From contig JACYLU010000016.1 of NCBI GenBank assembly GCA_015272325.1, forward strand, positions 124,001-188,000: a DNA stretch of 64,000 nucleotides. Direction: 5' to 3'. The position numbers and the translations under genes were made by a program. Of the stretch, positions 9,083 to 18,598 are shown in pieces; within the stretch, counting starts at the first letter, position 1, and the number at the start of each line of letters is the position of its first letter. The notes beneath the pieces were generated by a model. That model was given only the letters and a program-made list of their open reading frames with translations, had not been told where the DNA came from and searched no databases. The stretch is from Synechococcales cyanobacterium C42_A2020_086. Its GTDB lineage: Bacteria > Cyanobacteriota > Cyanobacteriia > Elainellales > Elainellaceae.

Positions 9083-9685
9083 CTACCGACGAAAATCGCG
9101 CAGTGCTTCGGGCCAGTTGGCGTTGCCGCGAGCAATATTGCCGGGAATATCCCGCTCCCAGCGATCGCGGATGCGAAGATCGAAATTGAGGTAGAGCTTG
9201 TTATCGACAATGCTCCAGGCTTCCGGGATGGTGGATGCGGTGTAGTTATTGGCAACGGCAAAAGCACAGTAGCCACCGTATTGCGGCGCATATTGTTCAG
9301 GATTGGCTGCAAATCGATCGCGGTTGGCAGCACTCGCAAAGTGCCAAGTAGCGCCCTTCCAGGTGTAGGCAAATTCGCTGCTGCCAATGACCGGCTGGCC
9401 TTCAGTGAAATAGGCAACTGGATCAGCTCCTCGAATCGCAATGCCATTTTCATCCGTAAACACGAATCCACGCTCGGCACCCTCTGGCAGAGGGGGACTT
9501 GTGGCCAGCGGAGACTGAATAGCAGGAGATTGAACAGGAGACTGAACGGGAGATTGAATAGCAGGAGAACTGTTTGCAGGAACGGTTGCAGTTCCTGATT
9601 TCACCGTTTGCCCCGCATGGCAGCCGGTCAAGACGCTAAAGGTTACTACAGAAACAGCAGCATAGGTCATAAATTTGCGTCTCAT
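9083..9685 (-). CDS. YHS-domain lipoprotein
   Basis: Secreted lipoprotein of 200 aa. The N-terminus is a lipoprotein signal with lipobox LTGC (Cys 22). A low-complexity linker follows with repeated QSP units (IQSPVQSPVQSPAIQSP, about residues 44-60), then a YHS domain running from about residue 80: GADPVAYFTEGQP, FAYTWKGATWHFAS and NPEQYAPQYGGYCAFAVANN. This is the family annotated as YHS-domain (seleno)proteins; here the position that can be selenocysteine is ordinary Cys in GGYCAF. YHS domains are usually thought to bind metal, but the function of this secreted form is not established. The start has an AGAGGT ribosome site. The QSP linker arises from tandem DNA repetition (about 9500-9560). 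Confidence 0.88.
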   Translation of the reverse strand: MRRKFMTYAAVSVVTFSVLTGCHAGQTVKSGTATVPANSSPAIQSPVQSPVQSPAIQSPLATSPPLPEGAERGFVFTDENGIAIRGADPVAYFTEGQPVIGSSEFAYTWKGATWHFASAANRDRFAANPEQYAPQYGGYCAFAVANNYTASTIPEAWSIVDNKLYLNFDLRIRDRWERDIPGNIARGNANWPEALRDFRR

Positions 9686-10397
9686 GAGATACCTCTAAGC
9701 AGGTTGAGTGGGCAGTTTGAGTACACTTCAGCGGAATAGTAGATCAGAACAGTAGACACGAAAGCGCATCTGATTTATTGGCAGTATAAAAGCTTCCCTC
9801 AGCCGACCATTAGCAATCCTTGAAAAGAACCTGATCGTTGCCATGCTATTTGCAAACGTTATTTGCAACTTGTAATCTGCCTCTGTTTTCAGCTCTTTCA
9901 ACTCTTTTCAGCACACCAGCGGGCAAATCAGAACAGCTCAGCTTTGCTCAGCCTTACTTTTCAGCTTCACTTTAGAGAAGCGGGCTAGGGTTTGGTGACT
10001 GGGTCCTGACTATCTCCTGACTATAGGGACGAATCTAACTTGAGCTGGTTCATCGTTTCTGATTCGAATGTGGAACTGAACTCAATGTGGACCATCTCCG
10101 TGAATCTGCTCTGAGGGCTATCTAAAAACTGTCTCATGAGTTTTTCAGGGGTTTCTCAGATCAACCCTACTCCAGAACAGTGCTCTAGAATCCGACAGGT
10201 GACAAGGCAGCACCGCTCATCTAGCCGCTGGATCTAACCGCTGGATCTAACCGCCGCAACCGAACTATTGACTTAAGTCATCAAACCCTAAGGAATTCGG
10301 CTCCAGTGCCAACAATCGGCAGCCCACGCCCTAAAATAGCTATTATTGTTACCGTTTTCTCGGAACTGGACTCACTTCACCTTATCAACGGCAGCTT
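9686..10397. other. 712-bp intergenic region upstream of leuA
   Basis: I see no gene here. It must carry the leuA promoter (+) and the YHS-lipoprotein promoter (-). It is notable for several short direct duplications: a 13-bp period near 9847-9872, an 11-bp period at 10004-10024 (TCCTGACTAT twice) and a perfect 13-bp one at 10225-10250. I see no leucine-rich leader peptide or T-box-like structure. Confidence 0.6.
10225..10250. repeat. 13-bp perfect tandem duplication
   Basis: CCGCTGGATCTAA occurs twice in succession and is followed by CCGC, the start of a third copy. It lies about 150 bp upstream of leuA. Confidence 0.9.
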
Positions 10398-12041
10398 ATG
10401 AATACCCCACAGCGCGATGTAGCAGCGGCAGCGTCCCGCGATCGGATCATTATCTTCGACACCACCCTGCGAGACGGCGAGCAGTCGCCCGGAGCAACGC
10501 TGAACGTAGAAGAGAAACTGACGATTGCGCGGCAGCTAGCGCGATTGGGTGTGGATGTGATCGAGGCCGGCTTTCCCTTTGCCAGTCCGGGAGATTTTGA
10601 GGCAGTCAACAAAATTGCTCAGCAGATCGGCACCGAGCAGGGACCGACAATCTGCGGTCTAGCCCGCGCTACCAAGGCCGATATCGAAGCGGCCGCCAGA
10701 GCCCTTGCTCCCGCTGCCAAGCCCCGGATTCATACGTTTATTGCCACCTCGGATATTCACCTGGAGTATAAGCTGAAGAAAACGCGCCAAGAGGTGCTGG
10801 CGATTGCGCCCGAGATGGTGGCCTACGCCAAGTCTTTCGTGAACGACGTCGAGTTTTCGCCAGAGGATGCGGGGCGCTCTGACCCGGAATTTCTCTACGA
10901 GGTGCTAGAAGCCGCTATTGCCGCCGGAGCAACTACGATTAATATCCCCGATACCGTTGGCTACACGACTCCTGCCGAATTTGGAGCGCTGATCAAAGGC
11001 ATTAAGGACAACGTGCCCAATATTGATCAAGCCATTATTTCAGTGCATGGACACAACGATTTGGGCTTGGCAGTAGCCAACTTTCTGGAAGCCGTCAAGA
11101 ATGGAGCGCGGCAGCTCGAATGCACAATCAACGGCATTGGCGAACGGGCTGGTAATGCCGCTCTCGAGGAACTAGTGATGGCGCTGCATGTGCGGCGGCA
11201 GTATTTCAATCCCTTCCTGGGGCGGGCACCCGAGTCGGAAGCACCGTTGACGAACATTGACACGCGCCAGCTCTACAAAACCTCGCGTCTAGTCTCCAAC
11301 CTGACGGGGATGCTGGTGCAGCCCAACAAAGCCATTGTGGGAGCGAACGCCTTTGCCCACGAATCTGGCATTCATCAAGATGGCGTCCTCAAGCACAAGC
11401 TGACCTACGAAATCATGGATGCTCAGTCCATTGGTTTGACAGACAACCAAATCGTTTTGGGCAAGCACTCGGGACGAAATGCCTTCCGTACTCGCCTCAA
11501 AGAGTTGGGCTACGAGCTGGCCGATCAAGAGCTGAATCGGGCTTTCCTGCGCTTCAAGGAGCTGGCAGACAAAAAGAAAGAAATTACCGATTGGGATCTC
11601 GAAGCAATCGTCAATGACGAAACTCAGCAGGCTCCAGAATTATTCCGCTTGGAGCATGTGCAGGTCTCTTGCGGCGACCATGCCCGCCCGACAGCCACGG
11701 TGACATTGCGAACTCCAGACGGCGAAGAGCTGACCGATGCAGCGATTGGCACAGGTCCAGTGGATGCGGTGTACAAAGCGATCAATCGCGTTATTGATAT
11801 TCCCAATCAGCTGATTGAGTTTTCGGTGCAGTCGGTTACGGCTGGCATCGATGCTATCGGGGAAGTGACGATCCGCCTGAAGCACGAAGACCGCATCTTC
11901 TCGGGGCATGGAGCCAATACTGACATTATTGTGGCGTCGGCCCATGCCTATGTGAGCGCCCTCAACCGCTTGGTGGCAACGCTGCAACATGAGAAGCCGC
12001 TGCATCCGCAGCACGATGAGGTCGCCCAACCCGTAGGATAG
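10398..12041 (+). CDS. leuA: 2-isopropylmalate synthase
   Basis: Condenses acetyl-CoA with 2-oxoisovalerate, the first committed step of leucine synthesis, in the cytoplasm. The TIM-barrel HMGL-like domain begins with the signature [16 protein letters not shown] (about residues 16-31). The metal-binding [12 protein letters not shown] motif and the second family signature around [14 protein letters not shown] follow. The C-terminal part (about 400-520) is the LeuA allosteric domain ([31 protein letters not shown]) that mediates leucine feedback. The length of 547 aa is normal for the long LeuA type. ATG 10398 fits homologous N-termini. It stands alone, convergent with phoX. Confidence 0.97.
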   Translation: MNTPQRDVAAAASRDRIIIFDTTLRDGEQSPGATLNVEEKLTIARQLARLGVDVIEAGFPFASPGDFEAVNKIAQQIGTEQGPTICGLARATKADIEAAARALAPAAKPRIHTFIATSDIHLEYKLKKTRQEVLAIAPEMVAYAKSFVNDVEFSPEDAGRSDPEFLYEVLEAAIAAGATTINIPDTVGYTTPAEFGALIKGIKDNVPNIDQAIISVHGHNDLGLAVANFLEAVKNGARQLECTINGIGERAGNAALEELVMALHVRRQYFNPFLGRAPESEAPLTNIDTRQLYKTSRLVSNLTGMLVQPNKAIVGANAFAHESGIHQDGVLKHKLTYEIMDAQSIGLTDNQIVLGKHSGRNAFRTRLKELGYELADQELNRAFLRFKELADKKKEITDWDLEAIVNDETQQAPELFRLEHVQVSCGDHARPTATVTLRTPDGEELTDAAIGTGPVDAVYKAINRVIDIPNQLIEFSVQSVTAGIDAIGEVTIRLKHEDRIFSGHGANTDIIVASAHAYVSALNRLVATLQHEKPLHPQHDEVAQPVG

Positions 12042-12130
12042 GGGATGATACTCAGCCGAGCGGGTTTTAGGGTGCCCGCGCCGACGACGTGACCTGAGCC
12101 GCCATTGGGCCAGCGCTAGAGTCTGCCAAC

Positions 12131-12160
12131 AAAAACTCCCCACTCGCACCGAGTAGGGAG
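12131..12160 (-). terminator. Intrinsic terminator downstream of phoX
   Basis: Read on the - strand, an 11-bp stem (one mismatch) with a 3-nt loop at 12136-12160 is followed by TTTTTG. It lies about 45 bp beyond the phoX stop. The + strand side lacks a T-run, so it serves phoX rather than leuA. Confidence 0.8.
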
Positions 12161-12205
12161 AGGAACGCAAGACAGGTTGCCTATACCATCTAGCGGCTCA
12201 GTTCA

Positions 12206-14428
12206 TTAAGCGCTGGTTAGGCGGCCGTTATCGATACGCCGGATGGCAATCACGGCTGGCTTGGGCGGGTCGTTGGCGGCTTTGCCCGGCCAGTTAGAGC
12301 CGATCGGCACTTCTCGGGTCTGGATGAACTCCTGACCATCGGTTGTTTTCATGGCATACTGGCGAGTTTCGGACGCCATATCCTTGCGGATACCGCCGAT
12401 TTCACCAGGATGCTGAGCCGAGATAAACAGCGTCTTCTCATCGTTGGTGAAGAAGGGTCCGGTCATCTCGCAGTCCATCGGGCCAAAGCCAAATAGGTAG
12501 GCTTCTCCGGCATTGGGGCCTGAGGTCGGCAAATACCAGATCGAGTTATTGCCAAACAGTCCCCGCAGGTTGGATTGGCTGACTTCTTTGCCTTCGGCAT
12601 CCACACGGCTGGGGATGGCCAGATTCAGTTTATCGCTGGACATGTCGGTCACCATCCAGAGATCGCCCTTGGCATCGATTTCCAGGTTGTCGGGATTGGC
12701 AAAGCCCATGCCACCCGCAGCAGGCTCACCGCCGAGGGCAAAACTGGACCAGCGGAAGGTCAGGGATGCCGGGTCATTGCCGGTTTCATCGAGCCGGACA
12801 ATCCAGCCAAACTCCCAGGGTGATTCGCCATTCGGTCCTCTAAAGACTCGCGCATCCGGGCTGCCATCGCTGCTGCTCGGCGAACCGGAGGTAAACGCGA
12901 TGAACAGGGTACCATTCGCATCCACCATGGTGTCTTCCGGGCGAGCAGTACAGGTGGCACCCGCAGCATTGGCGGCATAGTGGGCATCAATGAGGATGGC
13001 ACCTTGGACTTCTTCCGGCGTACCCTGATACAGATCGCCCAGGGTTTTAAACTGCTGGGTAAAGGCTGCAATGGCGGCGTCGTCTTCCACTTTAACAATA
13101 CCGCCCGCTGCCCGATCGGGATTGGGCAGAGTAATCATGCCGCCAGCATGAACACTGGGCAGATCGGGGTTGACCGGCGTATCGGCTTTGAGTGGAATCC
13201 AACGACCAGTGCCGTCGGAATTAAATTTAGCTGCATAGAGCATGCCGTCTTCTAGCAGGCGAGAGTTGGCCTTATCTTGGGGATTGCTGACCGTACCACT
13301 GCTGACGAACTTGTACAGGTGTCCACCACGCCGGTCGCAGCCCGAGTAGAATGCCAGCTTCTTGCCTGCCTCAACCCGCACGCCTACCGCTTCGTGGCGA
13401 TAGCGTCCTAGCCAAGTGTGCTTGGTGCCAAAGTCATTGGGATTGGCAGGGTCCACCTCAACCATCCAACCGTACTTATTGCCGGCCAATCCAAACACGT
13501 TGCCGGTACCGTTCACTCCCTCATCGTCAATGATGAATGGCTTCTTGGAGGGAGCCATCGAGGTGCCATCCGCGTTTACTGGCTCAGGCACAAAATCCTG
13601 GTAGTTTTCCTCGGCACTGAATACCGTACCCCACGGCGTGGTGCCACCGGCGCAGTTATTGAACGTGCCGATCGCGCGATCGCCTAGTCCATCGATATAG
13701 CCGATGCCCTCGGTTTTGCGGAATACAGCTACGGCCGGCCCGGTGGTCTTCAGATAGCGGCCATCGGTTAAGCCAGACGCTCCGGTAATCCGTCGATCAG
13801 CAGCAGAGTTGGTGCGCACCCACTGGCCATTGGCTTCGCGGCGCACAGAAATCACGCTGATACCCAAATCAATTAGCGCTTCCTTAGACACTTCAGCAAT
13901 CTGAGCTTTCAGCGGATCGCCATCTGGCAGCGCAAAGGCATCAACGCCTTCGTCTCCCGCTGCTTCTACGGCAGCCTTTACCGCATCGAAGGGCATCGCT
14001 TTGCCAATCACCTGCTCAAAGGTTTGCGTCCAGGGAATGGAGCTAATGTATTCGTGGTTGACAGTCAAAAATCCCTCGCCGGGAGCCGTCTCCACGAACG
14101 ATAGGTAGTCATTGTTGTAGCCAAAGCGAGAATCTCCTACCGGCTCGCCCCAGGCAGCAATCACATTGTAGGTATAGCCCTCGGGCAGCACTACATCGTC
14201 TTGCACGACAAACTGGCTGTAGTCGGCAAGTTGCTTGGCTCGGTCCATGCCATCATTCGCTAGGGGCATAGGTCCCTTAACAGGAGTAAAGGGAAGTGTG
14301 GTGGTTTGCGCCGTGGCAGATTGCCCGAGTAGCGAGCGCTGACCATTTTGAGACAATAGGGGTTGCAACGCTAGGGAGCCTGCACCTGCCCCCAAAAACA
14401 TTAAAAAATGTCTACGTTTAACTGACAT
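12206..14428 (-). CDS. phoX: PhoX-family alkaline phosphatase (DUF839), Tat-exported
   Basis: Extracytoplasmic phosphatase that releases phosphate from organic phosphomonoesters during phosphate starvation, 740 aa. The N-terminus MSVKRRHFLMFLGAGAG carries a twin-arginine motif (R5 R6) and hydrophobic core, consistent with Tat export of a folded metal enzyme. The body has the DUF839/PhoX pattern: NNDYLSFVET, LTVNHEYISS, FNNCAGGTTPWGTVFSAEENY, YRHEAVGVRVEAGKK and AQHPGE. ATG 14428 was chosen because it begins the Tat signal and follows GAGAAGAA; a longer frame from 14527 would bury the signal. A three-repeat Pho box lies about 226 bp upstream. PhoX is a standard member of the cyanobacterial Pho regulon, and pstS with its own Pho box is 2.4 kb away. 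Confidence 0.93.
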   Translation of the reverse strand: MSVKRRHFLMFLGAGAGSLALQPLLSQNGQRSLLGQSATAQTTTLPFTPVKGPMPLANDGMDRAKQLADYSQFVVQDDVVLPEGYTYNVIAAWGEPVGDSRFGYNNDYLSFVETAPGEGFLTVNHEYISSIPWTQTFEQVIGKAMPFDAVKAAVEAAGDEGVDAFALPDGDPLKAQIAEVSKEALIDLGISVISVRREANGQWVRTNSAADRRITGASGLTDGRYLKTTGPAVAVFRKTEGIGYIDGLGDRAIGTFNNCAGGTTPWGTVFSAEENYQDFVPEPVNADGTSMAPSKKPFIIDDEGVNGTGNVFGLAGNKYGWMVEVDPANPNDFGTKHTWLGRYRHEAVGVRVEAGKKLAFYSGCDRRGGHLYKFVSSGTVSNPQDKANSRLLEDGMLYAAKFNSDGTGRWIPLKADTPVNPDLPSVHAGGMITLPNPDRAAGGIVKVEDDAAIAAFTQQFKTLGDLYQGTPEEVQGAILIDAHYAANAAGATCTARPEDTMVDANGTLFIAFTSGSPSSSDGSPDARVFRGPNGESPWEFGWIVRLDETGNDPASLTFRWSSFALGGEPAAGGMGFANPDNLEIDAKGDLWMVTDMSSDKLNLAIPSRVDAEGKEVSQSNLRGLFGNNSIWYLPTSGPNAGEAYLFGFGPMDCEMTGPFFTNDEKTLFISAQHPGEIGGIRKDMASETRQYAMKTTDGQEFIQTREVPIGSNWPGKAANDPPKPAVIAIRRIDNGRLTSA

Positions 14429-14653
14429 AATGGGTTCTTCTCTCAGAAGGATAAAACGATTACAAGCGTTACTGACGGTATGGGTGTGTACGCCGGCGTG
14501 TAGTCGTAGGTTGAAAGCACGGACCATTGAGGGAATGGTTCACGGGCAGCTCATTGTGCCGCTTTAAAAAGCTGCATAGAGATGCCAAAGTCAAGGGTAC
14601 GAACTGGGCATACGCTGTCACTAAAACCCCCACTGTAGATATGTACTTACGTA

Positions 14654-14683
14654 TCGTTAAGAACAGGTAAGCACTCTATTAAG
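14654..14683 (-). promoter_or_regulatory. Pho box (SphR/PhoB-type) upstream of phoX
   Basis: On the - strand, three 8-mers at exact 11-bp spacing: CTTAATAG, GCTTACCT, CTTAACGA. This matches the cyanobacterial Pho box layout of three CTTAACCT-like repeats separated by 3 bp. It is weaker than the box upstream of pstS, and its distance of about 226 bp from the phoX start implies a long leader. Confidence 0.6.
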
Positions 14684-14843
14684 GATTCCAGATGAATTCT
14701 GTAGTTAATCTGTAATTTTTTAATGGATCATTTAACTAGGTATCCTTGTAATGCTCATTAGGCTCTAACCCTCGTTAGTAAAGTTGAGGGGACAAAGTTG
14801 AGGGGACGCCCGCAGTTCCCCTTCCGCTAAAGGAGATCAGCCT

Positions 14844-15653
14844 TCAGTTCTCGTCTTGCTCACGGGATTCGTCGTCTCCTACGCCATCTCCTAATTGATA
14901 GCCCACTCCCCGCACAGTAACGATGTACTCCGGGCAAGCGGGGTTGCGCTCTAGCTTTTTGCGCAGCTGCGTAATGTGGACATCTAACGTTTTGGGATTA
15001 CCGTCAAAATCGTCGCCCCAAACGCGTCGAATGAGCTCCTGGCGTGACCAAGGCTGCTGCGGTCGCTCCATTAGCAGGCGCAACAAACAAAACTCCTTGA
15101 AGGGTAGCCGCAGCTCATTGCCCCGCAGCATAACTCGCGCCTCATGGGGATAGAGGGCCAAGTCTTTGAATTGCAGCGGCGGCAGCGGGAACGAGCCAAT
15201 CGGCTGAACCAGCTTCTTGCAGCGTACTACCAGTTCTCGCAGGCTAAAGGGCTTTGTCAGATAATCATCGGCTCCCATGTCCAGGCCCTGCACCTTGTCT
15301 TCGAGGCTATCTCGGGCGCTCAAGATCAAAATGGGGACAGCACTCTGCTGGCGAAGAAATTGGCAGATCTCCCAGCCACTGACCTGCGGCAACAGCAGAT
15401 CCAAAATCACCAGATCGAAGGGAGTCTGTTGACAGGGGCCGAGCTGCTGGAGCAGGGTGAGAGCATCCTGTCCATTGTCGAGGCTGCGAACCGTAAAACC
15501 TTCAGCCTCCAGTGCCGACGAAACCGCGACCTGCACGAGCGCGTCATCTTCTACCACGAGGACATGCCTAGGCGGCTTATTGCAGTCAGTGCCGTTCATA
15601 GACGTTGTTTTAGAGTGGAAAGGCAGCGGCAGCGCATTATGCAAGCCATTCAC
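14844..15653 (-). CDS. OmpR/PhoB-family response regulator
   Basis: DNA-binding response regulator of 269 aa. The receiver domain has the acidic pair D36-D37 (VVEDDALV), phospho-acceptor D85 (VILDLLLPQ) and the conserved Lys in DDYLTKPF. The C-terminal winged helix shows RLPFKEFCLLRLL, WSRQELIRRVWG, DVHITQLRKKL and VRGVGYQLG. ATG 15653 follows a strong AGGAAAGG site; an alternative ATG at 15599 starts directly before the receiver. It begins 5 bp after the stop of the proline-rich gene, indicating translational coupling. No cognate kinase is adjacent. Its position between two Pho-box genes makes a phosphate-related role (SphR-like) possible, but the sequence alone does not show that. Confidence 0.9.
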   Translation of the reverse strand: MNGLHNALPLPFHSKTTSMNGTDCNKPPRHVLVVEDDALVQVAVSSALEAEGFTVRSLDNGQDALTLLQQLGPCQQTPFDLVILDLLLPQVSGWEICQFLRQQSAVPILILSARDSLEDKVQGLDMGADDYLTKPFSLRELVVRCKKLVQPIGSFPLPPLQFKDLALYPHEARVMLRGNELRLPFKEFCLLRLLMERPQQPWSRQELIRRVWGDDFDGNPKTLDVHITQLRKKLERNPACPEYIVTVRGVGYQLGDGVGDDESREQDEN

Positions 15654-15658
15654 CTTTC

Positions 15659-16513
15659 CTAAGGGGTAGGCACCCCGCTAGCAGCAGGGGTGGGGGACTG
15701 ATCGACAGGCAAACTGGGATTCCGCGTCCAGATCACCACAAAGGTGGCGGTGCGATCCTTTGCTCGGATCAAATTGATATAGCGGACCGTGGCACCCTTC
15801 TTCACCTCATACACCTCTCCGCCGCCGTAGGGTTGCACGGGTGTAAAGGTAAATCCTTCAAACCGGGATTGCAGCGCAGTCAGCAACTCATCCGGTCGTC
15901 GCCGCGACGCCCAAATCACGTTCTCGACACCCGGTAGCGGCACCACGTCCACAGTTTGTCCAGCATTCGCTGCCGCCAAGCTTTCAGGCGTGAAGATCAG
16001 CTCCGGCTGCGGAAAGTTGTAGTAGGGAATGCCAAACCCCTCCGTTTCCCCAGCCAGGCCTTGCAAATCGCCCTGAAATTGCCCTAAGTAATCCTGAAGC
16101 TGCTGTTCCTCCTGGCTCAGGGGGGTCGGCGTGGCGGCGACCGGCGAGGGGCTGGGCTGCGGTGTAGGGGATGCCTGCGGTGTAGGGGTGGGCTGGGGGG
16201 TGGGGACCGGGCTAGGAACTGGAGCCGGAGGCGGCGGTGCAGCAGTGGGGGGTGGCACGACAGCCTGGGGGGGTGGGGCAACTGGAGACGGAGGTGGGGA
16301 AGGCGGCGGAGACGGCCTCAGCAGCGGCGTCAGAGTGGAGAGCTGAATTTCTTCTTCCTCGGGTTCTGGTTCCTCCGGCTCTGCCTCGGGCGGAAACAGC
16401 GGCAAAGTTAGCAGAATGACATGCAGCACCACAGAAACAGCCAGCATGGGGCGAAACAAGCGTCGTCCCAGAGCAATCCACTTTTGGCGCTGCTGTTCTA
16501 GTGCGGTACCCAT
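15659..16513 (-). CDS. Proline-rich TonB-like membrane-anchored protein
   Basis: Protein of 284 aa with TonB-like architecture. A short cytoplasmic N-terminus is followed by one membrane segment (about residues 22-42, MLAVSVVLHVILLTLPLF), an acidic stretch (EPEEPEPEEEE), a long Pro/Thr/Ser spacer (about 66-140, PPPSPPPSP and PTPQPTPTPQ) and a globular C-terminal domain of about 130 residues. The C-terminal domain is not one I recognise as the TonB C-terminal fold. The end (TRNPSLPVDQSPTPAASGVPTP) is also proline rich. The family is unassigned; energy transduction to an outer-membrane transporter is only a guess from layout. It is first in a two-gene unit with the response regulator. Confidence 0.7.
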   Translation of the reverse strand: MGTALEQQRQKWIALGRRLFRPMLAVSVVLHVILLTLPLFPPEAEPEEPEPEEEEIQLSTLTPLLRPSPPPSPPPSPVAPPPQAVVPPPTAAPPPPAPVPSPVPTPQPTPTPQASPTPQPSPSPVAATPTPLSQEEQQLQDYLGQFQGDLQGLAGETEGFGIPYYNFPQPELIFTPESLAAANAGQTVDVVPLPGVENVIWASRRRPDELLTALQSRFEGFTFTPVQPYGGGEVYEVKKGATVRYINLIRAKDRTATFVVIWTRNPSLPVDQSPTPAASGVPTP

Positions 16514-16753
16514 TGCTGAGAGAGTTCTACCAGTACGTTTAACAGTTACAGAGAGGGTTATCTATCGCAAAGCAGTCGAAAAGTAATGAAAAATCATTAA
16601 GGGCGGCTGCCTAGCAAGCTCCGTGAAAAGGGAAAGCGCTGAAAAAAGCTATGGAGTCATAAGAGCTAGGTCCAGCGGCATCTCCCACTAGCAGCGACAT
16701 CGAACTGCCAATCGGACACCAATGGGCTTGTGACTCCAGCAGCCAAACAAGAG

Positions 16754-16790
16754 AGAGGGGGCTGCGTCCGACCACCAATCGACCCCCTCT
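16754..16790 (-). terminator. Possible terminator downstream of pstS
   Basis: On the - strand AGAGGGGG (16783-16790) pairs with CCCCCTCT (16754-16761) across a 21-nt loop, followed by CTCTTGTTTGG. The stem is strong but the T-run is poor. It lies about 35 bp after the pstS stop. Confidence 0.45.
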
Positions 16791-16823
16791 GCGTTCTGGG
16801 TGCAAAACAGATCCGCGGCTAGC

Positions 16824-17849
16824 CTACTGCACGCCTTCCAGACGCAACAGATCCGGAATCCGAACGCCGATGGTTTCCCGTCCGGCGAAGACCGAGCCTA
16901 ATTTGTTGTTATTAAAGTTTTGCAGTGCCACCTCGTAGGCTTCCTGGGGCAGACGCACATAGCCAACTTCGTCCACCAAATCGGGCCTGCTGAGATAGAA
17001 CTCTACAAATTGCTTCACCAAGGGATCTTGAGCCGACTCTGCATTCACGTAGATGAATAGCGGCCGCGATAGGGGCTGATAGGTCCCGTTCTCCACGGTT
17101 TCCCGGGTTGGGGGCACCGGACCGTCACCATTGTCGATAGGGACAGACTTGAGGCGCTGCCGGTTTTGCTCGTAGTAGGCAAAGCCAAAGTAGCCCAGAG
17201 CATTGCGGTCGCGGGTCACCCCTTGCACTAGCACGTTGTCGTCTTCGCTAGCCGTATAGTCAGCCCGGCTCGCCCCCGAATCTCCTACAATCGCCTCGGT
17301 GAAGTAGTCAAAGGTGCCCGAGTCGGTTCCCGGTCCAAACAGAACCAGCGGCGCATCGGGGAAGCCAGAGCGCACCTGATTCCAGTTGGTGATTCGGCCC
17401 TGAGCGTCCGGCTCCCAGATTTTCTTCAGTTCCTCAACCGTCAGGCTGTCCACCCAGTCGTTTTGCGGGTTCACCACCACACTCAGCGCATCGTAGGCGA
17501 TTGGCAATTCGATGAACTCTACCCCTGCCTGCCGACACGCATCAATTTCTTCTTGCTTGATGGGACGAGATGCATTTGAAATATCGGTCTCGTTATTGCA
17601 GAAGCGCTTGAAGCCACCACCCGTGCCGGAAATCCCCACAGTGACGCGAGCCGCACCGCCACTCTGATTTTGAAATTCTTCTGCCACGGCTTCGGTGATT
17701 GGAAAGACGGTGCTGGATCCATCAATTTGGATTTCGCGAGGACTCTGCGACAGCACGACCGTTGCAGAAAGACCAACAGCCGCTGCTGCAACAGCTCCAA
17801 TTGCTCCAATCACGGTAGAACGGTTCACCTTTACTCCGTTCGCCACCAT
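16824..17849 (-). CDS. pstS: Phosphate ABC transporter substrate-binding protein
   Basis: Periplasmic high-affinity phosphate-binding protein feeding the PstCAB transporter, 341 aa. The N-terminal hydrophobic segment ([20 protein letters not shown]) is a signal peptide or anchor. Ligand-contact motifs of the family follow: [40 protein letters not shown] and [16 protein letters not shown] 17849 follows AGGGAG. The pstC, pstA and pstB genes are not in the window, so pstS is separate here, as often seen for extra pstS copies in cyanobacteria. A strong Pho box lies 97-126 bp upstream, so induction by phosphate starvation is likely. Confidence 0.95.
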   Translation of the reverse strand: MVANGVKVNRSTVIGAIGAVAAAAVGLSATVVLSQSPREIQIDGSSTVFPITEAVAEEFQNQSGGAARVTVGISGTGGGFKRFCNNETDISNASRPIKQEEIDACRQAGVEFIELPIAYDALSVVVNPQNDWVDSLTVEELKKIWEPDAQGRITNWNQVRSGFPDAPLVLFGPGTDSGTFDYFTEAIVGDSGASRADYTASEDDNVLVQGVTRDRNALGYFGFAYYEQNRQRLKSVPIDNGDGPVPPTRETVENGTYQPLSRPLFIYVNAESAQDPLVKQFVEFYLSRPDLVDEVGYVRLPQEAYEVALQNFNNNKLGSVFAGRETIGVRIPDLLRLEGVQ

Positions 17850-17945
17850 ACGTTACACTCCCTGGCGTTTAATCAATGATGAAACATGCCAAGAAGTAGA
17901 ATAAGGGGCGATGTTTAAGGACTGATAATGTAAAGAAATGCTTAA

Positions 17946-17975
17946 CGGTTAAGAGGAGGTTGTTTTTTGGTTAAG
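17946..17975 (-). promoter_or_regulatory. Pho box (SphR/PhoB-type) upstream of pstS
   Basis: On the - strand, three 8-mers at exact 11-bp spacing: CTTAACCA, AACAACCT, CTTAACCG. Two of the three are near-perfect matches to the cyanobacterial consensus (C/T)TTAA(C/T)(C/T)(T/A). A further CTTAACGG reads on the + strand at 17941-17948, overlapping the box. Confidence 0.8.
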
Positions 17976-18129
17976 AGTCTGACGTTTTGGTCGAGGAGCG
18001 TGTTGATTCACCCATTGATCTGCTCCACGGAGAGCTGAACAGAGCGCTGAGCTAGGGGTTGCTTTCCTTCCTCATATCCCTTGGCTCGCTACCAATGTTG
18101 AATATCTCGAAATATCTTGAATTTAATAC

Positions 18130-18588
18130 ATGATCTCCATTGATGACAGTTGGTATCATCCCTTGCCGAATTTGCCAGAAGAAACCTCAGCCGGTGGGAT
18201 TGTGGTGCGTCGAGCTGCTCAGCTTTGGGTAGCGCTCGTGCGGGAGCGGCGAAGCCCCAAATTTGTGTTGCCTAAGGGTCGGCTAGAACCCGGCGAGACC
18301 CTAGAGCAAGCCGCCTATCGAGAGATCGCAGAAGAAGCCGGCCTGACTGATTTGCAACTGCTTGCTGACTTGGGCCGTCGGGAACGGCTCAGCTTCTCCA
18401 AGCGCAGCTGGAAAAAAGTGCATTATTTCCTGTTCCAGACACGACAGATCCAACCCAATCCTTCCCGACAAGAACCCGACTCTGAGCTGCATTGGTTTCC
18501 CCTCGACGAATTGCCAGATCTGTTTTGGCCGGAACAAAAAGCCTTAATTGACTTCAACCGGGATCGCATTAAGTCTCTAATGCATTAA
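18130..18588 (+). CDS. Nudix hydrolase
   Basis: Cytoplasmic hydrolase of 152 aa acting on a nucleoside diphosphate linked to another moiety; the substrate cannot be read from sequence. The Nudix box is complete: G50-x5-E56-x7-REIAEEAGL (residues 50-72). The surroundings (AGGIVVRR, VLPKGRLEPGE, HYFLFQT, WFPLDE) resemble bis-nucleoside-polyphosphate or general cleaning-up Nudix proteins. The 3' end lies in a 16-bp tandem duplication: the stop codon TAA is supplied by the second copy, so the final residues (SLMH) are a product of the duplication. It is a single gene, convergent with cnfR. Confidence 0.9.
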   Translation: MISIDDSWYHPLPNLPEETSAGGIVVRRAAQLWVALVRERRSPKFVLPKGRLEPGETLEQAAYREIAEEAGLTDLQLLADLGRRERLSFSKRSWKKVHYFLFQTRQIQPNPSRQEPDSELHWFPLDELPDLFWPEQKALIDFNRDRIKSLMH

Positions 18589-18598
18589 GTCTCTAATA
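18567..18598. repeat. 16-bp tandem duplication at the Nudix 3' end
   Basis: CATTAAGTCTCTAATG is followed directly by CATTAAGTCTCTAATA (15 of 16 identical). The second copy provides the Nudix stop codon. Without it the frame would continue as IKSLIECPLN and about a dozen more residues. Confidence 0.85.

Noticed and set aside
9083-9685. Selenocysteine in the YHS protein
   Set aside because: The relevant codon encodes Cys; there is no in-frame TGA.
16611-16805. Short - strand frame of 64 codons downstream of pstS
   Set aside because: No ribosome site, no coding character, and it covers the probable pstS terminator.
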